DNA of 64,000 nt from Sporolactobacillus kofuensis (GCF_024125425.1 NZ_JAMXWN010000004.1:124001-188000), one strand, 5' to 3'; counted from the first letter of the stretch, positions 1 through 9,500 are shown. The notes: generated by a model not told the origin, from the sequence alone. Numbers and translations are program-made.

Positions 1-2366
1 AGATCCATACTCATCGTGCAGGCAACCATTTTCACGCCAAGCTGTTTTGCACGCTCGATCATAACAGCAAGACTATCAACATTCTTGTCAGCCATGACCT
101 TTTTTATCATTTTCGGCCCTATGCCACCCATATTCATCCGTGAGAGCGGCAAATGATCCGCGCTCTTCGGCAGCATCATACTGAACAGTTTGTCGGTTCC
201 CGACTTGCTAATCTTTGTATTGGCATGCCTCTTAATAATATTTAGCCCCCAGAAGGTGAAGAAAAGCGTGACTGGCTTGCCCATCGCAGCCGATCCAGTC
301 GCAATAATAAACGTTGCGATTGCTTTATCCAAATCGCCGTCAAAAACCACCATCGTCGTTGCACCGCCAGTGTCTGGGGCAGCTTGCAACGTATGAGCAG
401 CATCGTCATGGCTAGCCTTTACTCCCTTCACCAGCGTCGCAACCACCTTATTGCCGACAATATCATTCGTCAGCAATTGATTACCTGTCGCATTTGCCCA
501 AGCAACAATATCCTTGTGAAAACCAAAATCAGAAGCCTGCACTTGCAAGATGTCTCCCTTATTCATCTTCTCCATGGATTGCTTGACCTTGAGAATAGGA
601 CCTGGGCACTGTAGCCCGCAAGCATCTACTTCAATTTTTGTACATTGCGGTGCTTGCTGCGCAGTTGTTGAATCCGATCCACTTTGAGCTGCAAGATGGG
701 GCTGCGTTTTCATCTGACCCGTCTCATACTTTGCTTGTTCATAAGTTTTTAAACCGCCGTCAAGATTATAGACTTCAAAACCATTTAGTGCCAAAATGCG
801 CGCGGCATTATAACCACGAAGTCCTACAGAGCAATAAACGTAAATCGGCTGTTCCTTGGGAAGCTCCGCCATCCGCCCTCTTAGTTCGCCTCGTGGAATA
901 TGATGACTGCCAGGAAGTTTTCCGGCAGCAAGCTCGAAGGATTCGCGAACATCCAAGAAATACGCCTGTTTCTCAATCAGTGCATCGACCTCATGCCATT
1001 CAATCGTCTTCACTAATCCTTGCCGCTGATCCGCAGCGATATAACCAGCATAGTTGATCGGATCTTTTGCCGATGCATACGGCGGCGCATACGCTACTTC
1101 AATCAACTGAAGATCCTCAACCGATCCGTTTAAACGCATCACTGCTGAAATCATGTCAATGCGTTTGTCCACGCCTTCCGTACCAATGGCTTGCGCACCG
1201 AGAATTTTCCCATGTTCACCATAGATCACTTTCAATTCAATGGGTGCTGCGCCAGGATAATAGCCTGCATGGGAATTGGGGTGTAAATGAACAACCTGAT
1301 AGGCAATGCCGGCCTGATTCAAAAGGCGCTCGTTTTTCCCTGTGGTTGCCACGGTGAGTGCAAAAACCTTAGCCACAGCTGTACCCTGCACAGGAGGATT
1401 CTTCGCATCCAACCCATTTAGATAGTCTGCGAGAAAACGTCCTTGCCGATTGGCCGGGCCGGCAAGGGGGATTAACGTTGGTGTACCAGTGATGAAATCT
1501 TTAACTTCGATCACATCGCCAATCGCAAAAATATCTGGAACATTTGTTTCAAAATGCTCGTTAACAACAATCGCACCTTTAATGCCCGTCTTCACACCCA
1601 CTTTTTGCGCCAATGTACTGTCGGGTAAGACGCCGATCGCCATCACGGTCAGGTCGGTGTCTATTTCTTTGCCGCTACTAAGCACTACCGTTTTCCCATT
1701 GTCGGAAAAACGTGCAACGCCATCGTTTAAGATGAGTTGAACACCATGAAGTTCAATTTGCTCATGAGCAAATTGCGCCATTTCAAAATCAAGCGGTGCC
1801 ATCACTTGCGGACTCGCTTCAACAAGTGTGACCTCCAAGCCGAGATCTGCAAGATTTTCAGTCATTTCTAGCCCAATAAAGCCGCCACCGATTACCGCAG
1901 CTTTGTGCACTATATGAGCATCGATATAATTTTTTATACGTTCAACATCCGGTATATTCCGTACGGAAAAGACATTATCCGCTTGATCAAGTCCCTGGAT
2001 CTTAGGTACAATCGGTTTTGCGCCAGTAGAAAGGATTAAACGATCGTAATGATCCGTTGCCGCTTCACCGTTCAACACATTTTTTACCGTAATGATGTGT
2101 TTTTCCGGATCTACATTAACCACTTCTCTGTTGTTGTGCACCTCAATATTGAATTCCTTGACCATGTTCTCAACCGATTCGACAAGCAGCGCGTCTTTTT
2201 CAAGGATGGTACCGCCGACATAATACGGCAACCCGCAATTAGCAAAAGAAATGTAGGTACCTTTTTCATACATGACAATTTCATTATCTTCACTTAATCG
2301 CCTGAGCCGTGTCGCTACACTTGCACCGCCGGCAACGCCGCCGACAATAATGATTCGCTGTTTCAC
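1..2366 (-). CDS. CoA-disulfide reductase / rhodanese / TusA / DsrE-like fusion protein (3' end outside window)
   Basis: Multidomain sulfur-handling flavoprotein, about 788 codons visible. The start is GTG at 2366, preceded by AGGAGG; no in-frame ATG lies nearby. Residues 5-20 carry a glycine-rich FAD-binding motif (IIIVGGVAGGAS). Cys44 sits in an NCGLPYY motif typical of the CoA-disulfide reductase/NADH oxidase family. A rhodanese domain begins near residue 450 with putative catalytic Cys512 (YVYCSVGLRGY). A TusA-like domain follows with CGLQCPGP (Cys583/Cys587), then a DsrE-like domain from about residue 645 to the window edge. Family knowledge suggests reduction of CoA disulfide or persulfide and sulfane-sulfur transfer; the exact substrate is inference. 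The promoter holds a CstR/CsoR-like palindrome, which suggests induction by sulfane sulfur. The next gene upstream is a glutaredoxin with the same operator. Confidence 0.9.
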   Translation of the reverse strand, partial: MKQRIIIVGGVAGGASVATRLRRLSEDNEIVMYEKGTYISFANCGLPYYVGGTILEKDALLVESVENMVKEFNIEVHNNREVVNVDPEKHIITVKNVLNGEAATDHYDRLILSTGAKPIVPKIQGLDQADNVFSVRNIPDVERIKNYIDAHIVHKAAVIGGGFIGLEMTENLADLGLEVTLVEASPQVMAPLDFEMAQFAHEQIELHGVQLILNDGVARFSDNGKTVVLSSGKEIDTDLTVMAIGVLPDSTLAQKVGVKTGIKGAIVVNEHFETNVPDIFAIGDVIEVKDFITGTPTLIPLAGPANRQGRFLADYLNGLDAKNPPVQGTAVAKVFALTVATTGKNERLLNQAGIAYQVVHLHPNSHAGYYPGAAPIELKVIYGEHGKILGAQAIGTEGVDKRIDMISAVMRLNGSVEDLQLIEVAYAPPYASAKDPINYAGYIAADQRQGLVKTIEWHEVDALIEKQAYFLDVRESFELAAGKLPGSHHIPRGELRGRMAELPKEQPIYVYCSVGLRGYNAARILALNGFEVYNLDGGLKTYEQAKYETGQMKTQPHLAAQSGSDSTTAQQAPQCTKIEVDACGLQCPGPILKVKQSMEKMNKGDILQVQASDFGFHKDIVAWANATGNQLLTNDIVGNKVVATLVKGVKASHDDAAHTLQAAPDTGGATTMVVFDGDLDKAIATFIIATGSAAMGKPVTLFFTFWGLNIIKRHANTKISKSGTDKLFSMMLPKSADHLPLSRMNMGGIGPKMIKKVMADKNVDSLAVMIERAKQLGVKMVACTMSMD

Positions 2367-2424
2367 AATGAGCCCTCCTGGTGCATGTATTCATGGCGAT
2401 GGATTCGCCAATGTTCAACCGTAT

Positions 2425-2442
2425 TATACCCTATGGGGTATA
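2425..2442 (-). promoter_or_regulatory. CstR/CsoR-family-like operator in the promoter of the CoA-disulfide reductase fusion
   Basis: TATACCC (2425-2431), 4-bp spacer, GGGTATA (2436-2442): perfect 7-bp arms. It lies between a plausible -35 (TTGTAA) and a TATAAT -10 (complement of 2423-2428), overlapping the -10, as expected for a repressor site. The ATACCC-N4-GGGTAT form resembles operators of CsoR/CstR-type repressors. CstR is the better guess because the regulated genes handle sulfur; no repressor gene is in the window. Confidence 0.65.
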
Positions 2443-2545
2443 TAGTTTACAATCTTTTCTCAATACCCAAAAAATGAGAAGGGGGTTTCCTGTTCTCTTT
2501 TTGGTCAATTATTGATTTCTTCAACCTATTGCTGGTCAAGCAAGA

Positions 2546-2779
2546 TTATGCATGAACAAAACTCATGATTCGATTAGGATCAAATCCGAGTACCCATTGA
2601 CCATTAACATTTGTTTGTGGCACACCCATTTGTCCGGTTGTTTCCACAAGACGTTGACCAGCAACTGGATCTTGTTGCACATTGACTTCTTTAAATGGCA
2701 ATCCTTGTTTTTCAAGAAAATTCTTCACCATATGGCAATAAGGACAAGTATTGGTCGTGTACACAGTAATTTCATTCAT
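2546..2779 (-). CDS. Glutaredoxin family protein (NrdH/YruB-like)
   Basis: A 77-residue thioredoxin-fold protein with the redox motif CPYC at residues 12-15 and the conserved GVPQTNVNGQWVLGFD segment, where the cis-Pro and the substrate/thiol-binding region lie. Its length matches the small glutaredoxin-like or NrdH-type redoxins, which reduce disulfides or mixed thiols in the cytoplasm. No nrd genes are nearby. Instead the gene lies directly upstream of the CoA-disulfide reductase fusion on the same strand, and both have the same ATACCC-N4-GGGTAT palindrome. A role in low-molecular-weight thiol or persulfide reduction is therefore a reasonable inference. ATG start with an AAAGGAG-like ribosome binding site. 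Confidence 0.88.
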   Translation of the reverse strand: MNEITVYTTNTCPYCHMVKNFLEKQGLPFKEVNVQQDPVAGQRLVETTGQMGVPQTNVNGQWVLGFDPNRIMSFVHA

Positions 2780-2891
2780 CGCTAATAACTCCTTTAAAAT
2801 GTTTTTTCAATCTTAAAGTCAAAAGTTTAATTGTTTATCACTAGCGAGCCGATATCCTCAAAACCTAACATGAGATTCCGACTACAATTGC

Positions 2892-2912
2892 AGTATATAC
2901 CCATACGGGTAT
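2892..2912 (-). promoter_or_regulatory. CstR/CsoR-family-like operator and -10 region of the glutaredoxin gene
   Basis: ATACCC (2897-2902), spacer ATAC, GGGTAT (2907-2912): perfect 6-bp arms with the same 4-bp spacing as the site at 2425-2442. A TATACT -10 (complement of 2892-2897) abuts it and the -35 region is weak (TTCCCT). The two matching sites suggest that one repressor controls both sulfur/thiol genes. Confidence 0.62.
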
Positions 2913-3038
2913 TCAGGGAACTATTTTGCTCACAAATTTTTCTCCATCCTCATTAATCACATGCACCTCGCGGCAGAGTATGGAGAATTGATCATTTTTA
3001 CTTTTTCTTCGATCTCAAAATGCTTTTAACCAGCTTTT

Positions 3039-3114
3039 ATCGGTCTCTTCGAAAAAAATATCGGTCTGTTTCACAGATTTATCGGTCACTTTTCAAAATT
3101 TATCGGTCTTATCG
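3039..3114 (+). repeat. 21-bp-period repeat array A (four units, core ATCGGTC)
   Basis: ATCGGTC occurs at 3039, 3060, 3081 and 3102, exactly 21 bp apart, with AT-rich linkers of the type TTTTCAAAAT. A partial ATCG follows at 3111. The rest of the 458-bp gap between the glutaredoxin and dagK holds only the operator above and the dagK terminator. See the related arrays at 4577, 52905, 54127 and 61501. Confidence 0.9.
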
Positions 3115-3190
3115 TAAAATCCACGTACAGAGTTGATTCATCTCTTTATAATAGAGCGATAAATACACAAACCGCTTGCACACGCATGCG

Positions 3191-3230
3191 AAAGTGCCAT
3201 GAACCCCATTGAGTTCATGGCACTTTTTTC
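3191..3230 (-). terminator. Hairpin terminator downstream of dagK (possibly bidirectional)
   Basis: Perfect 14-bp stem (3191-3204 with 3213-3226). The longest T-run is on the plus side (CTTTTTTC); the minus side has only TTT. It sits directly after the dagK stop codon, so it probably ends the gatCAB-dagK transcript and may also block plus-strand readthrough. Confidence 0.7.
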
Positions 3231-3237
3231 AGCCTGT

Positions 3238-4176
3238 TTACTGGAGTTGTTTCACTTCTTGCTCAATGTTCAGCAGATGCGCATCCTGCGTTTCTTTCGG
3301 GACCATCAAATGCAGATGGTGATAGAGATTAACGATTTCGCCGGGCAGATCACCGCCATATTCTCCGTCGATATTCAGCTGCATTTTTTCTTGGGATTCA
3401 ATCTTGATGCGGCTTGCTTGAGCATAGATGACTTTCTCATCTTTCATATGCTCACCGCGAGTGGCCATGGATGCGAGGCGAATGAACTCCGCCAGGTTGG
3501 CCGCCTTCAATATAATCAGGTCGAACAGACCGTCGTTCATTTTTGCTTCGGGAGCAAGCTTCTCGAATCCGCCGACTGAGTTGCTGTTGGATACGAGAAA
3601 CAGCATGATGTCGCCTTCAAAGGTGCGATCGTCATAATCAATTTTCACTTTGATTGGCCGGATCGATGGAAGCATTTCAATGCCCTTGATAAAATAGGCC
3701 ATCTGGCCAAGCATGGTTTTCAGCTTGCTCGGTACATCATAGGTCAACTCGGTCAGTTTCCCACCGCCGGCGATGTTAACGAAATAATTGTTGTTGACTT
3801 TGCCAATATCAATCGGCATCTCGTGACCGTTGCAAAGCACATCGCAAGCTTTGACAATGTCACGGGGAATGCCGACGGCGCGGGCAAAATCATTGGTTGT
3901 TCCTAATGGCAGGATGCCGAGCTTCGGGCGATAATCCATTTCCGCAAGTCCATTGATCACCTCATTAATGGTGCCGTCACCGCCTGCCGCCACTACCAAG
4001 TCAAATTTCCGCTTGACTGCTTTGCGCGCGCCTTTCGTTGCATCTCCCTCGGCTTTGGTCGCATAGGCTGATGCTTCATAACCTGCATCCTCAAGACGAT
4101 CCAGAATGTAGGCGATATTTCTCTTCGCCAGTTCGCGGCCTGACGTTGGATTGTAGATTAATCTTGCCTTCTTCAT
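3238..4176 (-). CDS. dagK: Diacylglycerol kinase (DagK)
   Basis: A 312-residue lipid kinase of the DgkB/DagK family, which phosphorylates diacylglycerol to phosphatidic acid at the inner membrane face and recycles diacylglycerol released during lipoteichoic acid synthesis. The start MKKARLIYNPTSGRE matches the family N-terminus; ATG 4176 is chosen because GGGTGA precedes it, over a GTG three codons upstream. The kinase signature GGDGT lies at residues 65-69, followed by a conserved PLGTTNDFARA segment. It sits directly downstream of gatB, as in Bacillus subtilis, and ends at a strong hairpin, so it is probably the last gene of the gatCAB-dagK transcript. A 704-bp gap with repeat arrays separates it from gatB, and a separate promoter there is possible. 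Confidence 0.93.
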   Translation of the reverse strand: MKKARLIYNPTSGRELAKRNIAYILDRLEDAGYEASAYATKAEGDATKGARKAVKRKFDLVVAAGGDGTINEVINGLAEMDYRPKLGILPLGTTNDFARAVGIPRDIVKACDVLCNGHEMPIDIGKVNNNYFVNIAGGGKLTELTYDVPSKLKTMLGQMAYFIKGIEMLPSIRPIKVKIDYDDRTFEGDIMLFLVSNSNSVGGFEKLAPEAKMNDGLFDLIILKAANLAEFIRLASMATRGEHMKDEKVIYAQASRIKIESQEKMQLNIDGEYGGDLPGEIVNLYHHLHLMVPKETQDAHLLNIEQEVKQLQ

Positions 4177-4576
4177 GATTATCACCCAATCAAACTCTAT
4201 ATATAAATATCTACGTTCAAATGTAGAAAAAGGAGTCTTCCTTATCGGCTTAAATTTAAGATGTCATATGTCATGGTACGATTTATCGGACGCTTTTGAT
4301 TGTTTTTATTCATTGTTTCCGATCTCACTTACTGCTAATCAGCGATTGGAACAAATCAATGGTTTCTGAGACAATCATGGATGCGTTTACGTAAAACTGC
4401 AACTGCACACAGTTCGCTCTCTTTTCACGAACTTCCTTATTTTATTATATTGTAAACAATTTTTAAAATCAAAATCGATCACGTGACGTTTCAATGGTTC
4501 GCTTTCCAATGCAGTCGGCATTTGCCGTGGCAAATGCCTGCCGATTTTAAACTGTATAAGTCAGTTTTACGAACTT

Positions 4577-4667
4577 ATCGATCAGTTTCAAAGTTTTATC
4601 GATCAGTTTGGAAAAAGTATCGATCACTTTCAAAAATTTATCGATCAGTTTGGAAAAAATATCGATC
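4577..4667 (+). repeat. 21-bp-period repeat array B1 (five units, core ATCGATC)
   Basis: ATCGATC occurs at 4577, 4598, 4619, 4640 and 4661, each exactly 21 bp apart. The linkers alternate between a TTTCAAA and a TTTGGAAAAA type. The period is a multiple of three, so the region stays open as a fake reading frame with a heptapeptide repeat. Two degenerate ATCGG matches further upstream (4244, 4285) may be decayed units. Confidence 0.9.
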
Positions 4668-4690
4668 ATTTCAACAGTTGCCAGCAATCA

Positions 4691-4799
4691 ATCCGGTCGT
4701 TATCGCGGATAATTCGTCGTTGCGGCGTTTCATTCGGTCATCGCAGATATTCCGGTCGTTACCGAAAATAATTCGGTCGTCTTCACGAATAATCCGGTC
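4691..4799 (+). repeat. 21-bp-type repeat array B2 (core ATTCGGTC/ATCCGGTC)
   Basis: CGGTC occurs at 4694, 4735, 4753, 4774 and 4795 with a degenerate CGTCG at 4715. Spacing is 21 bp for several steps and imperfect (about 20 and 18 bp) in the middle. The unit looks like AATTCGGTCGT followed by a GC-richer linker than in array B1. The same sub-type recurs near 61501. Confidence 0.75.
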
Positions 4800-4839
4800 T
4801 AAGTGCCAAATATGGTAGCGAACATCGGCGTTTTACCGC

Positions 4840-4876
4840 AAAAAAGCGGGATCCCGCACAATTAGGGGTCCCGCCT
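4840..4876 (-). terminator. Rho-independent terminator downstream of gatB
   Basis: Stem of 10 bp with one mismatch (4846-4855 with 4865-4874), GC-rich, followed on the minus strand by TTTTTT (complement of 4840-4845). It lies 15 bp past the gatB stop codon, so much gatCAB transcription probably ends before dagK. Confidence 0.85.
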
Positions 4877-4890
4877 TTACAGCTTTATTT

Positions 4891-6327
4891 TTACAGCTTG
4901 TCAATTTCTTCGAGAATGATCTTGTTGACCATCTTTGGATTGGCTTTGCCGTGTGTTTGTTTCATGACCTGTCCAACAAGGAAGCCGAGGGCACGGTCCT
5001 TGCCGTTCTTGTAGTCAATCATGGATTGCTTGTTGGCTTCGAGAATCGGTGCCAGCATTTCGCGAAGTGCGCCTTCGTCGGAGATCTGAACAAGGCCTTT
5101 GGCTTTGACAATTTCTTCCGGATCGCCACCCTTTTCGATCAGGTCTTTGAAGACCTTCTTGGCGATCTTGCTGGAAATCGTGCCTTTTTCAATCAGCTGC
5201 ACCAGTTTGGCCAAGCCTTTGGCGGTCATCGGTACTTGATCGATGGTCTTGTACTTGCTGTTCAGGTACGCAGACACATCGCCCATCAGCCAGTTAGACA
5301 CGAGTTTGGCATCGGCACCTTCAGCAACGGCATCCTGGAAGAAGTCGGACATCGTTTTCGCCTGTGTAAGCACCATTGCGTCGTACTCCGGAAGGCCGAA
5401 TTCTTCGACGTAGCGTTTCTGACGAGAATCCGGCAGCTCAGGAATTTCCGCTTCGATCCGGTCGATCCATTCCTGATCGATCTTCAGCTTGATGATATCC
5501 GGTTCCGGGAAGTAACGGTAGTCTTCGGAGCCTTCTTTACCACGCATTACAGTTGTCGCTTTAGTTGCGTCATTATAACGGCGCGTTTCCTGAACGACTT
5601 CGCCGCCGGAAAGCAAAACCTTTTCCTGACGTTTTTCTTCGTAAGCGAGCCCTTTTTCAACAAATGTGAATGAGTTCAGGTTCTTCAATTCGGTCTTTGT
5701 GCCAAATGTCGTCTGGCCGAAAGGACGGATGGAAATGTTGGCGTCACAGCGAAGCGAGCCTTCTTCCATCTTGACGTCGGAAACGTCGATGTACTGCATG
5801 ATCGCTTTCAATTTTTCCAGATAAAGATAAGCTTCATGTGGGTCGCGCATATCTGCTTCGGAAACGATTTCGATCAGCGGTGTGCCGACACGGTTGAAGT
5901 CGACAAGCGAACCGGAACCGTCTTCCAAGTGGTTCAGCTTTCCGGCGTCTTCTTCGAGGTGCAGACGGTGCACACCGATCCGTTTCTTTTCGCCATCGAG
6001 TTCGATTTCAATGTAGCCGTTGCGTCCGATTGGCTGATCGAACTGTGAAATCTGGTAGGCTTTCGGATTATCCGGATAGAAATAGTTTTTGCGGTCAAAT
6101 TTGGTCTCACGTGAGATTTCGCAATTCAGCGCAAGCGCTGCTTTAATTGCATAATCAACGGCTTCGTGGTTCAAAATCGGCAGAACACCAGGATGTCCGA
6201 GACAAATCGGGCATGTGTTGGTGTTCGGTTCGGCACCGAATTGGTTGGCGCAGCCGCAGAATGCTTTCGTTTTTGTTTTCAGTTCGACATGGACTTCAAG
6301 TCCGATGACTGTTTCAAAATTGCTCAT
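4891..6327 (-). CDS. gatB: Aspartyl/glutamyl-tRNA amidotransferase subunit B
   Basis: A 478-residue GatB, full length for the family. It is the kinase and tRNA-binding subunit of GatCAB: it phosphorylates Glu-tRNA(Gln) or Asp-tRNA(Asn) before the ammonia released by GatA is added. Visible family features are the N-terminal [12 protein letters not shown] motif, zinc-site cysteines (CGCAN and CPICLGHPG), the phosphotransfer core containing [16 protein letters not shown], and a C-terminal YqeY-like tail ending in [16 protein letters not shown]. Its ATG overlaps the gatA stop (ATGA), so translation is coupled. A terminator follows directly. Confidence 0.97.
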   Translation of the reverse strand: MSNFETVIGLEVHVELKTKTKAFCGCANQFGAEPNTNTCPICLGHPGVLPILNHEAVDYAIKAALALNCEISRETKFDRKNYFYPDNPKAYQISQFDQPIGRNGYIEIELDGEKKRIGVHRLHLEEDAGKLNHLEDGSGSLVDFNRVGTPLIEIVSEADMRDPHEAYLYLEKLKAIMQYIDVSDVKMEEGSLRCDANISIRPFGQTTFGTKTELKNLNSFTFVEKGLAYEEKRQEKVLLSGGEVVQETRRYNDATKATTVMRGKEGSEDYRYFPEPDIIKLKIDQEWIDRIEAEIPELPDSRQKRYVEEFGLPEYDAMVLTQAKTMSDFFQDAVAEGADAKLVSNWLMGDVSAYLNSKYKTIDQVPMTAKGLAKLVQLIEKGTISSKIAKKVFKDLIEKGGDPEEIVKAKGLVQISDEGALREMLAPILEANKQSMIDYKNGKDRALGFLVGQVMKQTHGKANPKMVNKIILEEIDKL

Positions 6328-7784
6328 TTATTCATCGCCCCTTTGGCAGGCGTTAGTGTAAATCCGGCGGTTTGTTCATAGGCATGAGCCGCGCGATACA
6401 GTGTCTCTTCGCCGAATGGTCGACCGATCATCTGCAGACCGACCGGAAGTCCATCAGCAAGACCGCATGGAAGGCTGATCGCTGGAATGCCTGCAAGGTT
6501 GACTGGAATTGTTAAAAGGTCGTTTGCATACATCGTCAGCGGATCATCGATATTTTCACCGATCTTGAAGGCAGTGGTTGGTGTCGTTGGTCCGACAATG
6601 ATGTCGTGATCCTTGAACACTTTTTCAAAGTCTTGCTTGATCAGCGTGCGCACTTGCTGCGCTTTTTTATAGTAAGCATCATAATAGCCAGAACTCAGAG
6701 CAAAGGTACCAAGCATAATTCGGCGCTTCACTTCATCGCCGAAGCCTTCGCTTCTCGATTTGTTGTACATGTCGATCAAATCGTTTGTTTCCGCGCGGAC
6801 GCCGTAACGAACGCCGTCAAAACGTGCGAGGTTAGCCGACGCTTCAGATGAAGCAATAATATAGTAAGCAGGCACCGCATATTTCGAATGCGGCAAGGAC
6901 ACTTCGTCCACAACCGCACCCAGTGATTCGAGCTGCTTAATGGCTGCACGGATATTCGCTTTTACCGATTCATCGATACCTTCGCCGAGGTATTCTTTCG
7001 GAACAGCCACTCGGAGACCTTTGATGTCGCCGGTCAAAGCCGCGGCATAATGAGGTACAGCTAAATCGGCACTTGTTGAATCATGGCGGTCAAGTCCGGC
7101 AATGGTTTCAAGCAGGTACGCGTTATCTTCGACCGTACGTGTAATTGGTCCTGCCTGATCCAATGATGACGCAAAAGCAACCAATCCATAACGGGATACA
7201 CGCCCATAAGTCGGTTTCATGCCGACAACGCCGCAGAATGCGGATGGCTGGCGGATGGAACCACCTGTGTCGGTACCCAGCGCAAAAAGCACTTCGCCCG
7301 CAGCGACCGCCGCTGCGGAACCGCCGCTGGAGCCGCCCGGTACACGTTCGAGATCCCATGGATTTTTCGTAATCGCAAAAGACGATGTTTCAGTAGATGA
7401 ACCCATCGCGAACTCGTCCATGTTTAATTTTCCGATGGTAATCGCCTTTTGTGTTTTTACCTTCTCAACTACGGTAGCGTCATAGAGCGGATCGTAGTTT
7501 TCAAGAATATGGCTGGCACAAGTGGTTTTCAATCCCTTTGTGACCATGTTATCTTTAATTCCGATCGGCATGCCTGTAAGAATTGCATCTTCAGCGGATC
7601 CGTTTTCGTCAATGGCCTTTGCTTCTGATCTGGCTGCTTCTTCATTCAAGGTCAGAAACGCCTGCACATCACCATCGACATCATGAATACGCGTAAATGC
7701 TTCGTCGACAAGATCGGATGCCTTGATTTCCTTGCTATGTAACTTTTGAGACAAAGACACAAGGCCTTCTTCAAAAAGTGGCAT
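6324..7784 (-). CDS. gatA: Aspartyl/glutamyl-tRNA amidotransferase subunit A
   Basis: A 486-residue amidase-signature enzyme that hydrolyses glutamine to supply ammonia to GatB. The Ser-cisSer-Lys triad is visible: Lys77 (GIKDNM), cis-Ser152 ([10 protein letters not shown]) and nucleophile Ser176 ([11 protein letters not shown]). ATG 7784 is preferred because AAGGAGG lies 7 bp upstream and the protein then starts [11 protein letters not shown] like other GatA proteins; a TTG eight codons upstream would overlap the ribosome binding site. It lies 24 bp after gatC and overlaps gatB by 4 nt. Confidence 0.97.
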   Translation of the reverse strand: MPLFEEGLVSLSQKLHSKEIKASDLVDEAFTRIHDVDGDVQAFLTLNEEAARSEAKAIDENGSAEDAILTGMPIGIKDNMVTKGLKTTCASHILENYDPLYDATVVEKVKTQKAITIGKLNMDEFAMGSSTETSSFAITKNPWDLERVPGGSSGGSAAAVAAGEVLFALGTDTGGSIRQPSAFCGVVGMKPTYGRVSRYGLVAFASSLDQAGPITRTVEDNAYLLETIAGLDRHDSTSADLAVPHYAAALTGDIKGLRVAVPKEYLGEGIDESVKANIRAAIKQLESLGAVVDEVSLPHSKYAVPAYYIIASSEASANLARFDGVRYGVRAETNDLIDMYNKSRSEGFGDEVKRRIMLGTFALSSGYYDAYYKKAQQVRTLIKQDFEKVFKDHDIIVGPTTPTTAFKIGENIDDPLTMYANDLLTIPVNLAGIPAISLPCGLADGLPVGLQMIGRPFGEETLYRAAHAYEQTAGFTLTPAKGAMNK

Positions 7785-7808
7785 CACTATTTCCTCCTTC
7801 AGCTTCAA

Positions 7809-8105
7809 TCAATCCGCTTCCATAATCAGCGGTACTTTAACTTGTCCATCTTCCTGGAGCGGTGCGTTCTTGAGCGCTTCTTCGCGCGGCAATGATGGTT
7901 CAACAACATCCTCGCGCATCACATTATACATGTCCAGCACGTGGGTGGTCGGTTCAATGCCTTCTGTATCCAGTTCATTAAGCTGTTCTGCGAAACCAAT
8001 GATCGCATCCAACTGCGTCGTAAATGTTTTTATTTCCTGATCATTAAAAGACAATCGCGCCAGATTTGCGACATATTTTACTTGTTCTTCGTCGATCCTG
8101 CTCAT
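7809..8105 (-). CDS. gatC: Aspartyl/glutamyl-tRNA amidotransferase subunit C
   Basis: A 98-residue GatC, first gene of the gatCAB operon. GatC is a small belt-like subunit that stabilises the GatA-GatB interface. The sequence shows the family N-terminus ([20 protein letters not shown]) and a C-terminal region with an MREDV segment and a VPLIMEAD ending. ATG 8105 has GGAGGTG just upstream. The longer TTG reading (six codons) would consume that site. Confidence 0.96.
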   Translation of the reverse strand: MSRIDEEQVKYVANLARLSFNDQEIKTFTTQLDAIIGFAEQLNELDTEGIEPTTHVLDMYNVMREDVVEPSLPREEALKNAPLQEDGQVKVPLIMEAD

Positions 8106-8240
8106 CTTTTTCACCTCCGCCAATCGGCTTCATTTGCCACCTCTTGGCAAATTCCAACAATGCTTTAATCATATCAAATTCTCTCTGCACTATGCAATGA
8201 TTGCAGTGGGCAAACCACATAAATAGAATCGAAAGTTTCC

Positions 8241-8876
8241 TTAATACAACTCACTGATTTTGATCAGTACCTTGTAAAGGGCGGTAAGCCCAAATGCGAG
8301 AATAATGAGTGCAGAAAACCGGTTTATCCAGCCTAGTCGTGTTGTGTCCATCTTTTCCCGAAAATACCCGACACATACGCTGAGCAGCAACCACCATAAC
8401 GCCGACCCGCAAAAGACGCCGATCACTAATAGCATCGCAGCAGCAGGGTTTCCAGCCGGAATGCCCATGCCGGCAAAAATACTGATAAATGATAAGATCG
8501 TCATCGGATTCGTCAGCGTCAAAAAGAAAGTAGACAGATAGCTACCGATGATTTGCCCCGTCTGTCTCATCCCTTGAGGCTGATGTTTCGCTACAGCAGA
8601 CCGCCATGTTCTCATGCCCAAGAAGCAGAGAAAACAGCCACCAATCAGTTGGAGCCAAAACTGCTGTCCTAGCAAAAGTTGCGAGACTATAGTGAGGCCA
8701 AATGCTGCAATTGCCCCATAACAGGCGTCAGCGCTCGCCGCACCAAGACCGGATACCAATCCGTGGATGCGTCCCAATGCGAGTGTTCTTCGAATGCAAA
8801 GTACGCCAATTGGACCTACCGGCGCAGCGATTACAAAACCCAAAATGAGACCTCTCAGGAAAAAGGATACGTCCAT
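8241..8876 (-). CDS. LysE/RhtB-family amino acid exporter
   Basis: A 211-residue, strongly hydrophobic protein with about six membrane segments. The conserved LysE-superfamily N-terminus GFVIAAPVGPIGVLCIRRTL is at residues 13-32, and a TNPMTILSF motif lies near the middle. Family members export amino acids or small metabolites by proton antiport; the substrate here cannot be read from sequence. It starts 9 bp after an Lrp/AsnC regulator on the same strand, a common arrangement in which the regulator senses the exported amino acid. Confidence 0.88.
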   Translation of the reverse strand: MDVSFFLRGLILGFVIAAPVGPIGVLCIRRTLALGRIHGLVSGLGAASADACYGAIAAFGLTIVSQLLLGQQFWLQLIGGCFLCFLGMRTWRSAVAKHQPQGMRQTGQIIGSYLSTFFLTLTNPMTILSFISIFAGMGIPAGNPAAAMLLVIGVFCGSALWWLLLSVCVGYFREKMDTTRLGWINRFSALIILAFGLTALYKVLIKISELY

Positions 8877-8885
8877 TGGTTCACC

Positions 8886-9347
8886 TCATGCAAACCGATC
8901 AGAGTGAATCGGAAGCTTATTCGTTTCCTTCAATGAGTTCATCACAATCGTTGTGCGCGTCTTCACACCGGGCAATGCCTTCAATTCACAGCTGATCACT
9001 CGGTCCAAATCCTTCGTGTCTCGACATCGCACCTTCAGCAAATAATCATAGGCACCAGCAATGTGATGACATTCTTGGATCTCCTCAAGCTTAGCGACAA
9101 TGTCCAGAAAGTCGGCACGCTGCTCAGTCTTCTCTAGTGTCACTTCCACAAAAGCTGTGCACGTATTACCGACATGCTCCGTATCAACGACCGCCTCATA
9201 CGATTTGATCACCCCTCGCTCCTCTAAGCGTCGCACTCTTTCCGCAGTCGCAGGTGAAGACAAGCCAATCTCATTTGCCAAATCCGACCATGTTGCACGC
9301 CCGTCCTTCATTAATCGTACGACTAATTTATAATCATATGAATCCAA
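8886..9347 (-). CDS. Lrp/AsnC family transcriptional regulator
   Basis: A 153-residue Lrp-type regulator. An N-terminal winged helix-turn-helix lies at about residues 3-60 (ATWSDLANEIGLSSPATAERVRRLEERGVI), followed by a RAM/AsnC ligand-binding domain at about 65-140 containing GAYDYLLKVRC. The start is TTG at 9347 with AGAAGGCG upstream, giving LDSYDYKLVVRLMKDG, which fits the family N-terminus; no ATG is available. It is translated immediately before the LysE-family exporter and very likely controls it in response to an amino acid. Confidence 0.9.
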   Translation of the reverse strand: MDSYDYKLVVRLMKDGRATWSDLANEIGLSSPATAERVRRLEERGVIKSYEAVVDTEHVGNTCTAFVEVTLEKTEQRADFLDIVAKLEEIQECHHIAGAYDYLLKVRCRDTKDLDRVISCELKALPGVKTRTTIVMNSLKETNKLPIHSDRFA

Positions 9348-9500
9348 TATGTATCGCCTTCTTTTCTTAACTTATTACTCTAATTATACTAACATAACTA
9401 AATAGCACAATGTTTTCATCGAAAGATCTCCCATCAATGGCCATTTCGTCTTCTGTTTTTCGATGGAGATCATTACTAAAGAGCATCATGCTCTGAACGT

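Noticed and set aside
4483-4818. Plus-strand frame of 111 codons with a repeating YRSVSKF-type heptapeptide
   Set aside because: It is the translation of arrays B1 and B2; a 21-bp period keeps any frame open. No ribosome binding site and no conserved start.
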